Below, in pieces: positions 1-5,398 of a stretch of DNA of 5,976 nucleotides. How positions within the stretch are numbered: the stretch's first letter is position 1; every line of letters begins with the position of its first letter. The notes beneath the pieces were generated by a model, which was given only the letters and a program-made list of their open reading frames with translations, was not told the origin of the DNA and did no database searches. Source of the DNA: Planctomycetota bacterium (GTDB lineage: Bacteria; Planctomycetota; UBA1135; UBA2386); contig JAGQRA010000717.1 of NCBI GenBank assembly GCA_020425885.1, forward strand, positions 1-5,976. The letters are read 5' to 3'. The position numbers and the translations under genes were made by a program.

Positions 1-115
1 CGAGATGGACCGCTGCAAGCGCTGCGGGTTCTCGATGGTGCGATGGCCCGACGCGCCGGGCTACCAGGTGCTGTCGACGCTGTTCGGTCTGCGCATCGCC
101 ATCGGCAAGGGATAA
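1..115 (+). CDS. C-terminal end of an unidentified protein with a CxxC pair (5'-truncated)
   Basis: An open frame enters from the left edge (first full codon at 2) and ends at TAA 113-115, leaving 37 residues. The visible tail has a CKRCGF motif, which could be half of a zinc ribbon or another metal-binding knuckle, followed by a hydrophobic stretch (VLSTLFGLRIAI) and a short basic end. I do not recognise the family. It is taken as real because codon use matches the next gene, the stop lies only 6 nt before that gene's ATG, and the next gene's ribosome-binding site lies within its last codons. Both features are typical of operons. No function can be given from this fragment. Confidence 0.6.
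   Translation, partial: EMDRCKRCGFSMVRWPDAPGYQVLSTLFGLRIAIGKG
107..112 (+). promoter_or_regulatory. Ribosome-binding site for the radical SAM gene
   Basis: AAGGGA lies 9 nt before the ATG at 122 and inside the final codons of the upstream frame. It supports that start and suggests coupled translation of the two genes. Confidence 0.6.
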
Positions 116-121
116 CTGTCA

Positions 122-1213
122 ATGTTCATCAGCGCCTTTCGTTCCCTCGTGCAGAACCGCGACACCCGCTGGATGGTGCGGCAGCTCGCCCGCGGGCCGC
201 ACAAGCTGAGCAAGCTGCGCAACATCGCGCGCGTGCAGTGGGCCAAGCTGCGCAAGGACCCGAGCGCCGGGCGCGGCATGCCGCTGATCGTCTCGGTCGA
301 GCCGACCAACGCCTGCAACATGAAGTGCCCGATGTGTCCGACCGGGCTCGATGCCCTGACGCGCAAGAAGGGCATGATGGACTTCACCGGCTTCTCCCGG
401 CTGCTCGACCAGATCGAGCGCACGACCCTGATCATGACGTTCTGGGGCATCGGCGAATCGACGCTGCACCCGCGGCTCTACGAGATGATCGGCATGGCCA
501 GGCGGCGCGGCATCCTGACGATGCTGACGATGAACGGCACCAACTTCGATCCGGTCGCCATGCTCGACAGCGGCCTCGACTATCTCGTCGTGTCGTTCGA
601 CGGCACGCGCGAGGAGTCGTATGCGCCGGTCCGGCGCGGCGGTCAGCTGCAGCACGCGATCGACGGCGTGCGCGCGATCGTGGCCGAGCGCAAGCGCCGC
701 GGCGTGACCTACCCGAAGATCAACATGGGCTTCATCGTCACCCGGCTCAACCAGGACGAGCTGCCGCAGCTCGAGGCGTTCGCGCACGAGATCGGCTTCG
801 ACTCGGTGCGGCCGAAGTACCTGCACACGATCACCAGACAGGTCGCCGAGGAGCTGCGGCCGAGCCGGCCCGAGCTGGTCGGCAACCTCGGCCAGGAGGG
901 GCCCGGGCGGATGCTCGAGCAGGACATCCCGGGCATCACGCCGCTGCTGGCGCCGAACGGCTGCGGCCTGTTGTGGGAGTACGCGATGATCTTCCAGGAC
1001 GGCACCATGGCGCCGTGCTGCTACGACTGGGACGCGACCGCGCAGCTCGGCAACGCGTTCCATGACGACTTCCGCTCGCTGTGGCATGGCGAGGCCTACA
1101 CCGAGTTCAGGCGACGCGTGACGCACGACAAGCAGTCGATGGAGCTGTGCAAGAACTGCGAGGGCGGCGACATCTCGGTGTTCTTCAGCGACACCTTCCT
1201 GCTCAACAAGTAG
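122..1213 (+). CDS. Radical SAM protein with C-terminal SPASM-type domain
   Basis: A 363-residue protein. The radical SAM signature CxxxCxxC is at C65, C69 and C72 (context PTNACNMKCPMC) and would bind the [4Fe-4S] cluster that cleaves S-adenosylmethionine. WGIGEST at about 108-114 sits where the SAM-binding GGEP-type motif is expected and is a divergent version. LDYLVVSFDG at about 152-161 is a typical later barrel strand. The C-terminal third has C281, the pair C299/C300 and C343xxC346, a SPASM-like set for auxiliary iron-sulfur clusters, with the usual DGTMAPCCYD and LGNAF context. About 50 basic residues precede the core. The ATG has a good ribosome-binding site. The methyltransferase gene starts 4 nt after the stop, so the two enzymes probably act in one pathway. 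Family members modify peptides, sugars or other small molecules; the substrate here cannot be read. Assignment to the superfamily is very secure. Confidence 0.93.
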   Translation: MFISAFRSLVQNRDTRWMVRQLARGPHKLSKLRNIARVQWAKLRKDPSAGRGMPLIVSVEPTNACNMKCPMCPTGLDALTRKKGMMDFTGFSRLLDQIERTTLIMTFWGIGESTLHPRLYEMIGMARRRGILTMLTMNGTNFDPVAMLDSGLDYLVVSFDGTREESYAPVRRGGQLQHAIDGVRAIVAERKRRGVTYPKINMGFIVTRLNQDELPQLEAFAHEIGFDSVRPKYLHTITRQVAEELRPSRPELVGNLGQEGPGRMLEQDIPGITPLLAPNGCGLLWEYAMIFQDGTMAPCCYDWDATAQLGNAFHDDFRSLWHGEAYTEFRRRVTHDKQSMELCKNCEGGDISVFFSDTFLLNK

Positions 1214-1217
1214 CGCC

Positions 1218-1997
1218 GTGGCGAGCGAGGTCCTGCACGGTGCGGCGCTCGTGCGCCACTACGAACGGCTGTTCGCCGATCCGTTGTTCACCGCGTTCCT
1301 CGGCGACAGCGGCTACGCCAACTACGGCTATTGGGACAGCGACACGGCGACCGGCGAGCAGGCCTGCGACAACCTCGTCGATCGGCTGCTGGCGCACGCG
1401 ATGGCCACGCCGCGGGCCGTGCTCGACGTCGCCTGTGGTCAGGGCGGCACCACGAACCGGCTGCGGCGTCGCTTCCCGGCGGCGCGCGTGGTGGCCGCCA
1501 ACCTCTCGCTGCCGCAGCTCCGCGCCGCCCGCGTGCGGGTGCCGGCCGCCGGGTTCTGCTGCTGCGACGCGGCGAAGCTGCCGGTCGCCGACGGCGCGGT
1601 CGATGTCGTGCTGTGCGTCGAGGCCGCGTTCCACTTCGAAACCCGCGAGGACTTCCTGCGCGCGGCGTTGCGCGCGCTCGCGCCCGGCGGCGTGCTGCTG
1701 ATGGCCGACGTCACCGGCCGCCGCAGCGCCGGCCGGGTTCCGGTGGCGAACCGGATCGCCGATCCTGCCGCCTACCGCGCGCTGCTGCTGCGGCTCGGCT
1801 ACGACGAGGTCGCCGTCGAGGACGTCACCGCCGTGACCTGGACCGAGTTCCGGCGCCGCTATGCCCGCTTCGCCCGCGGTGCCGGTCTGGCCGCGTTGTG
1901 GCGCGTGCTGCCGCGGATGCCGTGGCTGTTGTGGCGATCCTTCGTCAGCGATCGCGCCATCGGCGCCTATGTCACGGTCGTGGCCAGGCGGCCGTGA
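1218..1997 (+). CDS. Class I SAM-dependent methyltransferase
   Basis: A 259-residue protein starting at GTG, 4 nt after the radical SAM stop. There is no clear ribosome-binding site and no nearby ATG, so coupled translation is likely. The Rossmann-fold motif I is VLDVACGQGG at 68-77, the SAM-binding glycine loop. The next strand (VVAANLS, 91-97) has Asn where the ribose-binding acid is common. CDAAKLP (116-122) and VLCVEAAFHF (131-140) are the later motifs, and LAPGGVLLMADV (154-165) is the post-core strand. The N-terminal GYANYGYWD (32-40) resembles the cap of UbiE/tocopherol- and EryG-like small-molecule methyltransferases. A basic, aromatic C-terminal segment (about 205-245) may bind substrate or membrane. 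Soluble and cytoplasmic. The acceptor is unknown; operon position suggests it methylates a product or precursor of the radical SAM enzyme. Its last 31 bp overlap the convergent glycosyltransferase gene. Confidence 0.9.
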   Translation: MASEVLHGAALVRHYERLFADPLFTAFLGDSGYANYGYWDSDTATGEQACDNLVDRLLAHAMATPRAVLDVACGQGGTTNRLRRRFPAARVVAANLSLPQLRAARVRVPAAGFCCCDAAKLPVADGAVDVVLCVEAAFHFETREDFLRAALRALAPGGVLLMADVTGRRSAGRVPVANRIADPAAYRALLLRLGYDEVAVEDVTAVTWTEFRRRYARFARGAGLAALWRVLPRMPWLLWRSFVSDRAIGAYVTVVARRP

Positions 1998-3541
1998 CCG
2001 GGATCATCGCTGCCGTCTCGCCTTTCTCGTGACTGGCGCAGGCCGAGCCAAAGGCCGCCGGCCATCGCGCCAGCGCAACCGGCGAGCAGGCCGGCGCCGA
2101 TCAGCCAGTGGCGCTTCTCGAAGATCCGCACCAGGGCGAAGTGTCGGAACCCCGCCGAATAGCGATCGACCGGCGGCAGCTGTTCGGTCACCGCGATCGG
2201 CCGGGCGTCGTCTTCGCCGAACAGGTCGCGCAGGCTGTAGACATCGGCCTCACCGCGCAGCTTGCGGCCGAGGATGCGGGCGTTGGCGACGACGGGGCTG
2301 TAGCGGGAGTAGATGAAGAACTGGTAGATGTGTGCCGGCGAGCTCGTCGCTACCTGCATGTAGATGCGGTAGGGAACCGCGATGGCCAGCCCCTGGATGC
2401 CGACGCTGATCACGATGAGTGCGACCGCGAGCGCCCGGCGCCACAGGCCGGGCTGCTGCAGCCAGCAACCGACCGTCGCCGCCAGCAGCGGAACCACCGG
2501 CATCAGATAGCGCGGTCCCCAGCTCCAGCCGCCGTGCCAGCCGTCGAAGGCGGCCCAGAACAGCACCAGGATCGCGAACTGACCGAGGAACAGCTGCGCC
2601 ACGCCCGGGCACCGTCGGCGCAGACCGGGCCAGGCGAGCACCGCGAGCAGCAGCAGCGGCGACAGCACGAACAGGCCGCGCCCGTCGCCGAAGAGCTGGG
2701 CGAACAGGCACAACGTGTAGGACGGCGACAGCACCGGCGGGTGGGTCTTGGCGTAGCCGGCGTAGCTGGCCTCGAGCGGGCGGCCGATGACCTCGAGATC
2801 GAGCCAGCCGAGCCCGAGCACCACCGCTGCCACCGGCAGCAGGAACGTGGCCAATGCCCGCCAGCCGAGTGTGCGCACGAACCAGGCGCCCGGCAGCAGC
2901 AGCAGGAACGAGACCGGGCGCAGCCCGCAGGCGGCGCCGTGCAGCAGTCCGGCCAGCAGGAGCCATGGCAGCACGTGCTGGCCGGAGCGCGCGTGCAGCA
3001 GGCAGAGCACCGATGCCGACGTCAGCAGGGCGAGCGGCAGATCGGGCAGCGTGCCCTGGGCGTAGGGCCACAGCATGGTGCCGATGCCGCCGAGCATCGC
3101 CGCCAACCAGGCGATGCGGCTGGACTGGCCGAGGCGGCGGCCGATGCCGTAGATGACGACGGCGAGCAGGGCACCGAAGAGCACGTCGGACATCGCGAAC
3201 AGCAGCCGCACGACCTCTTGCGGGACGTCGTTGGCCAGCCCGGACATGGCTCGGCCGAGCGCGATCGCCGGCACGTGGAGCAGCAGCTGCAGCAGCGGGT
3301 AGACCGGATACCAGTGGCCGTCGCCGCCATCGACCACCATGAACCGCTGCCGGATCAGGGCGCGGCCGTTCTCGGTATCGGGGATCGCGACCGAACCGGT
3401 GTCGAGCAGGTTCGACGCGGATTGGTAGCAGACCTCGCTGTCCTCGATGTCGACGTAGCCGTGCACGGTCATGCCGTAGAGGCCCAGCAGCGCGAGCAGA
3501 ATGGCGAACGGAACGGTGCAGCGACGGAGCAGGCGCATCAT
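1967..3541 (-). CDS. GT-C-type membrane glycosyltransferase, PMT/ArnT-like
   Basis: A 524-residue integral membrane protein. I place the start at the ATG-ATG pair at 3541-3536 because the N-terminus then begins directly with a transmembrane segment; the frame stays open to 3739, but that extension lies over the regulator gene and is not protein-like. About 11-12 hydrophobic segments are visible, near residues 11-29, 81-98, 112-135, 143-160, 165-185, 190-221, 225-249, 284-303, 317-332, 343-360, 368-390 and 478-502. The first loop is acidic (DIEDSE, 31-36), where GT-C enzymes place catalytic acids. GDGRGLFVLSPL (285-296) and GWHGGWSWGPRYLMP (334-348) are motifs I associate with lipid-phosphate-sugar-dependent transferases. 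Residues 391-477 form one soluble, probably periplasmic, segment. It probably moves a sugar from a polyprenyl-phosphate donor to a lipid, glycan or protein. It shares strand with the regulator 71 nt upstream but its function looks unrelated to the nos locus. Confidence 0.85.
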   Translation of the reverse strand: MMRLLRRCTVPFAILLALLGLYGMTVHGYVDIEDSEVCYQSASNLLDTGSVAIPDTENGRALIRQRFMVVDGGDGHWYPVYPLLQLLLHVPAIALGRAMSGLANDVPQEVVRLLFAMSDVLFGALLAVVIYGIGRRLGQSSRIAWLAAMLGGIGTMLWPYAQGTLPDLPLALLTSASVLCLLHARSGQHVLPWLLLAGLLHGAACGLRPVSFLLLLPGAWFVRTLGWRALATFLLPVAAVVLGLGWLDLEVIGRPLEASYAGYAKTHPPVLSPSYTLCLFAQLFGDGRGLFVLSPLLLLAVLAWPGLRRRCPGVAQLFLGQFAILVLFWAAFDGWHGGWSWGPRYLMPVVPLLAATVGCWLQQPGLWRRALAVALIVISVGIQGLAIAVPYRIYMQVATSSPAHIYQFFIYSRYSPVVANARILGRKLRGEADVYSLRDLFGEDDARPIAVTEQLPPVDRYSAGFRHFALVRIFEKRHWLIGAGLLAGCAGAMAGGLWLGLRQSRERRDGSDDPGHGRLATTVT

Positions 3542-3612
3542 GAGCCGACAGCCTAAGCGAGATCGCGGCGCGGGCCAGCCCGGGAGGCGTGGCTGCGGAG
3601 GGCATTCGCTGG

Positions 3613-4047
3613 TCAGGTTCTGGGCGGACGTCGGGTTCGGACCCGCTCCGGTTCGGGGCCGAGGTCGGCCAACGAGTAGTTGCTGGCCCAATGCTCGAGG
3701 CCCGCCTTGAGCTCGTTCCAGACCGGATGCAGTGAGCACGGGTTGCGCAGATCGCAGGCCGAGTAGCCGAAGGCGCAGCTGTTGTCGAAGCCCTGGTCGA
3801 CCGCGGCCAGGACGTCGCCGAGGCGGATGTCGTGCGGCGGGCGTTGCAGGCTGAAGCCGCCGCCATGGCCACGGCGCCCGATCACGAGTCGCGCCAGCAC
3901 GAGCTTGCGCATCACCTTGGAAAGGTACTGCTGCGGCACACCGGTGCGCGAACTGAGCGCGGCGGCATTGAGGGACTCGCCAGGTGCCAACCTGGCCAGT
4001 GTCGACATGGCGCGCAGCCCGTAGACAGCGGTCTGATTGAGCAGCAT
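3613..4047 (-). CDS. Rrf2-family regulator with three cysteines (IscR/NsrR-like)
   Basis: A 144-residue protein, normal length for the family. The N-terminus (NQTAVYGLRAMSTLA) and winged helix-turn-helix (LSSRTGVPQQYLSKVMRKL, about 31-49) are typical, as are the wing RGHGGGFSL (59-67) and IRLGDVLAAVDQ (74-85). C91, C98 and C104 lie in the loop that binds an iron-sulfur cluster in IscR and NsrR, followed by the common SLHPVW. The spacing is CX6CX5C, one residue longer in the first gap than the CX5CX5C of E. coli IscR. It probably binds a cluster and senses NO, redox state or iron-sulfur supply. The gene starts 43 nt after the FAS1 stop, so the two are probably co-transcribed, and it lies near nosZ, which fits a role in denitrification control. 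No strong ribosome-binding site is seen. Family assignment is secure; the signal sensed is inference, so no gene name is given. Confidence 0.92.
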   Translation of the reverse strand: MLLNQTAVYGLRAMSTLARLAPGESLNAAALSSRTGVPQQYLSKVMRKLVLARLVIGRRGHGGGFSLQRPPHDIRLGDVLAAVDQGFDNSCAFGYSACDLRNPCSLHPVWNELKAGLEHWASNYSLADLGPEPERVRTRRPPRT

Positions 4048-4090
4048 CGTGCGCGAAGATAGTCCGGCCGCGTCGGTCGAGCCAGCCGCG

Positions 4091-4630
4091 TTACTTCTCC
4101 GGCGGCAGCAGGACCGCGTCGATGACGTGCACGATGCCGTTCGAACCCCGGACCGAGGCGACGACGTTGGCGCCGTTGATCGTGACCTTGCCGTCCTTGT
4201 TGGTGACCCTGACCTTCCCCAGGTTCGCCATGCCGAGCTGCATGCCGTCCTTGAGGTCCTTGGTCTCGTAGACCGAGGTCGTGACGTGATACTTGAGGAT
4301 CTCCTGGAGCTTGGCCTGATTCTCGGGCTTGACCAGGGTCTCGACGGTGCCGGCTGGCAGCTTGTCGAACGCCGCGTTGGTCGGCGCGAAGACGGTGAGC
4401 GGTCCCGGATTCGCGACCGAACGCACGTACTCGGCCGCCTGCAGGGCGGCGACGAGGGTGGTGTGGTCCTTGGACCCGACCGCGATGTTGACGATGTTGT
4501 TGGGATCGAGCGGGTAGGCCTGCTTCTTCGGTGCGGCGACGGCCGGGCGGGGCTGGGGAGGCGTGACTTCGCTCGAGCAGCCGGCGAACGCCAGCGAGAT
4601 GAGGGCCAGAAGGCAGCGGCGCGTGTTCAT
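4091..4630 (-). CDS. FAS1 (fasciclin) domain lipoprotein
   Basis: A 179-residue protein. The signal peptide (MNTRR, then hydrophobic residues) ends in FAGC with C18 as the probable lipidated residue; Phe at -3 is less usual than Leu but tolerated. A Pro/Ala-rich linker (about 22-40) leads to a single FAS1 domain (about 43-179). The two conserved FAS1 boxes are clear: LTVFAPTNAAF (78-88, H1) and NGIVHVIDAVLLP (164-176, H2), with the central YH pair at 114-115. FAS1 domains mediate adhesion or protein contacts; I see no catalytic site. The protein should be anchored in the periplasm or outer membrane. It is divergent from the cytochrome-nosZ unit and followed by the Rrf2 gene. AAGGA 8 nt before the ATG supports the start. 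Its role beside N2O reductase is unknown; it may be a partner or assembly factor of the lipid-anchored redox proteins, or a stress protein under the same regulator. Confidence 0.93.
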   Translation of the reverse strand: MNTRRCLLALISLAFAGCSSEVTPPQPRPAVAAPKKQAYPLDPNNIVNIAVGSKDHTTLVAALQAAEYVRSVANPGPLTVFAPTNAAFDKLPAGTVETLVKPENQAKLQEILKYHVTTSVYETKDLKDGMQLGMANLGKVRVTNKDGKVTINGANVVASVRGSNGIVHVIDAVLLPPEK

Positions 4631-4638
4631 GATCTTGG

Positions 4639-4643
4639 TCCTT
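4639..4643 (-). promoter_or_regulatory. Ribosome-binding site for the FAS1 lipoprotein gene
   Basis: On the minus strand this reads AAGGA, 8 nt before the ATG at 4630-4628. It fixes the start that gives a complete lipoprotein signal. Confidence 0.65.
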
Positions 4644-4657
4644 GCCGGGAGGGATGT

Positions 4658-4686
4658 GCTCGCCGGTCCGCATCGGGTCGGCGAGC
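4658..4686 (-). promoter_or_regulatory. Long hairpin in the FAS1 5' leader
   Basis: GCTCGCCG (4658-4665) is a perfect inverted copy of CGGCGAGC (4679-4686). Inside it, CCG/CGG pairs around a 3-nt loop, with two intervening positions per side that are G:U wobbles in plus-strand RNA but A/C mismatches in minus-strand RNA. It lies between the predicted FAS1 transcription start (near 4700) and its ribosome-binding site. No U-tract follows in the minus direction, so it does not look like an intrinsic terminator. It may affect mRNA stability or translation, or may be a DNA-level dyad. It matches no riboswitch I know. Confidence 0.5.
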
Positions 4687-4701
4687 CGGTCTTCTATCAG
4701 T

Positions 4702-4715
4702 GGATCTCTATATCC
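4702..4715. repeat. Imperfect dyad over the FAS1 -10 element
   Basis: GGAT at 4702-4705 is mirrored by ATCC at 4712-4715, with 10 of 14 positions symmetric. It covers the predicted -10 (4707-4712) of the FAS1 promoter, a usual position for a repressor operator. It contains GGA-N8-TCC, a pattern also found at 4846-4859 over the cytochrome-side -10. Confidence 0.3.
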
Positions 4716-4735
4716 GGAAAGTGGCGATGCGGCAA
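4707..4735 (-). promoter_or_regulatory. Predicted sigma70-type promoter for FAS1-Rrf2
   Basis: On the minus strand, TTGCCG (4735-4730) is followed after 17 nt by TATAGA (4712-4707), giving 4/6 matches to each consensus box at ideal spacing. The start of transcription would be near 4700, leaving a leader of about 70 nt. It is the best candidate found by eye in the divergent region for this direction; random matches of this quality are possible. Confidence 0.45.
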
Positions 4736-4748
4736 CAACTCATCGTTG

Positions 4749-4770
4749 GCCGACAGGTAGCTTGTCTGGC
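4749..4770. repeat. Bulged inverted repeat between the divergent promoters
   Basis: GCCGACA (4749-4755) can pair with TGTCtGGC (4763-4770, one bulged T) around a 7-nt centre. It lies between the two predicted promoters. The core GACA...TGTC symmetry could be a regulator half-site pair, but it is short and may be chance. Confidence 0.25.
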
Positions 4771-4813
4771 TTGAATTGGCCCATGGCGAGCAAGTTCGTC
4801 GTGCGATCTGAAA

Positions 4814-4863
4814 CAATGGTCAAGTGCTGGACATTGCCACTCAATGGAGATATGCATCCATTG
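4814..4863. repeat. Cluster of four CAATG/CATTG half-sites upstream of the cytochrome-nosZ unit
   Basis: CAATGG occurs at 4814-4819 and 4842-4847. The opposite orientation occurs as CATTG at 4832-4836 and CCATTG at 4858-4863. Orientations alternate, and the two forward copies are 28 nt apart while the reverse copies are 27 nt apart. Four copies within 50 bp of G+C-rich DNA suggest tandem operators, although some may be by-products of the strong central inverted repeat. Confidence 0.4.
4828..4856 (+). promoter_or_regulatory. Predicted promoter for the cytochrome-nosZ unit
   Basis: TGGACA (4828-4833, 5/6 to the -35 consensus) is followed after 17 nt by TATGCA (4851-4856, 3/6 to the -10). Transcription would start near 4863, giving a leader of about 46 nt. 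The weak -10 is covered by the 4841-4864 inverted repeat, as expected for a regulated promoter. I found no TTGAT-N4-ATCAA box of the FNR/DNR type nearby. Confidence 0.4.
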
Positions 4864-4864
4864 A
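4841..4864. promoter_or_regulatory. Perfect 8-bp inverted repeat, candidate operator
   Basis: TCAATGGA (4841-4848) and TCCATTGA (4857-4864) are perfect reverse complements separated by 8 nt (GATATGCA). The dyad overlaps the predicted -10 and start of transcription of the cytochrome gene, so a bound protein would block it. Size and symmetry suit a dimeric winged-helix regulator. The Rrf2 protein encoded about 0.8 kb away is an obvious candidate, though the arm sequence is not a classical NsrR or IscR site, so the partner is inference. Confidence 0.5.
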
Positions 4865-4898
4865 ATGCAGGGCCCGTCCAGGCCCTCGACCAACCCGC

Positions 4899-4903
4899 GA
4901 AGG
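4899..4903 (+). promoter_or_regulatory. Ribosome-binding site for the cytochrome gene
   Basis: GAAGG lies 5 nt before the ATG at 4909. It decides this start over upstream in-frame ATGs, which would bury the lipoprotein signal inside the protein. Confidence 0.6.
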
Positions 4904-4908
4904 TTTGC

Positions 4909-5325
4909 ATGAACACGACCCGGTCCTGTGCGATCTCCCTGGTAACCCTGGTCCTGGCTGCCTGCGGCGGCGGGGCGCCGGAGAACACGACTCCCGCCGC
5001 CGCCGGTGCCGGCAACGATCAGGCTGCGGCCGCGACCAGTCAGGCCGAGGCCAAGGCGATCTTCGACTCGCTCTGCTTCACCTGTCACGGCGCCACCGGT
5101 CACGGTGATGGTCCGGGTGCGATCGCGCTCGATCCCAAGCCGCGTTCGTTCGCGGACGCGGCCTGGCAGGACTCGGTGACCGACGAGCACATCAAGAAGA
5201 CCATCGTGTTCGGCGGCGCCGCGGTCGGGAAGAGCCCGATGATGCCGGCACAGCCCCAATACAAGGGCAAGACCGCGATCCTCGACGGCCTCGTCAAGAT
5301 CGTTCGCGCCTTCCGTGGCAGGTAG
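4909..5325 (+). CDS. Monoheme c-type cytochrome lipoprotein, probable electron donor to NosZ
   Basis: A 138-residue protein. The signal peptide ends in the lipobox LAAC with C19 as the likely lipidated residue, followed by GGG and an Ala/Gly/Thr-rich linker to about residue 45. One heme-binding motif, CFTCH (C56, C59, H60), is followed by GATGHGDGPG, typical of small class I cytochromes c. The sixth ligand is probably M111 or M112 (SPMMPAQPQY). The domain is short (about 90 residues), with the usual C-terminal helix (LDGLVKIVRAF). It should be lipid-anchored in the periplasm. nosZ begins 73 nt after the stop on the same strand, so the most direct reading is that it delivers electrons to N2O reductase. 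Clade II nos clusters often carry dedicated cytochromes c (NosC1/NosC2), but I cannot match this one to either, so no symbol is given. Confidence 0.92.
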   Translation: MNTTRSCAISLVTLVLAACGGGAPENTTPAAAGAGNDQAAAATSQAEAKAIFDSLCFTCHGATGHGDGPGAIALDPKPRSFADAAWQDSVTDEHIKKTIVFGGAAVGKSPMMPAQPQYKGKTAILDGLVKIVRAFRGR

Positions 5326-5347
5326 CAGTTCCCCGTGTCACTTCCAG

Positions 5348-5376
5348 GCCACGGCACGCCTCCCGCGGCTCGTGGC
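5348..5376 (+). repeat. Weak stem-loop between the cytochrome and nosZ genes
   Basis: GCCACG (5348-5353) pairs with CGTGGC (5371-5376) around a 17-nt loop. No T-run follows, so it is not a convincing terminator. It could be an mRNA processing or stability element setting different cytochrome and NosZ levels. A 6-bp stem in G+C-rich DNA may also be chance. Confidence 0.25.
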
Positions 5377-5398
5377 GCAGCAGTCTGAGAGCTCCCCA

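Noticed and set aside
119..1126. A long minus-strand frame opposite the radical SAM gene
   Set aside because: No recognisable domain; the plus frame has all radical SAM and SPASM cysteines.
2108..3556. A 482-codon open frame on the plus strand opposite the glycosyltransferase
   Set aside because: Its product is rich in Gln, Arg, Glu and Ala with no domain or signal, as expected from the reverse strand of a G+C-rich gene. The minus-strand frame gives a coherent polytopic membrane protein with family motifs.
3542..3612. Possible terminator between the Rrf2 and glycosyltransferase genes (CGGG...CCCG)
   Set aside because: The stem is only 4-5 bp with a very small loop and no T-run, so it cannot be told from G+C-rich background.
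3542..3739. N-terminal extension of the glycosyltransferase up to 3739
   Set aside because: The extra 66 residues are not membrane-like and overlap the Rrf2 gene; the ATG pair at 3541-3536 begins at the first transmembrane segment.
2250..3872. A 540-codon minus-strand frame overlapping both the glycosyltransferase and the Rrf2 gene
   Set aside because: It is a shifted frame with low-complexity Arg/Ala/Pro translation and conflicts with two well-supported genes.
4642..4908. N-terminal extension of the cytochrome gene to an ATG at 4642
   Set aside because: It would put the lipoprotein signal about 90 residues inside the protein and cross the predicted promoter and operator. The ATG at 4909 has a ribosome-binding site and a complete signal peptide.
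4743..4908. FNR/DNR-type box (TTGAT-N4-ATCAA) for anaerobic control of nosZ
   Set aside because: Only isolated TTGA/TCAA tetramers are present; none are paired at the required spacing.
5372..5398. Upstream in-frame GTG start for nosZ
   Set aside because: It adds nine polar residues before the signal peptide and has no ribosome-binding site; the ATG at 5399 gives a compact signal.
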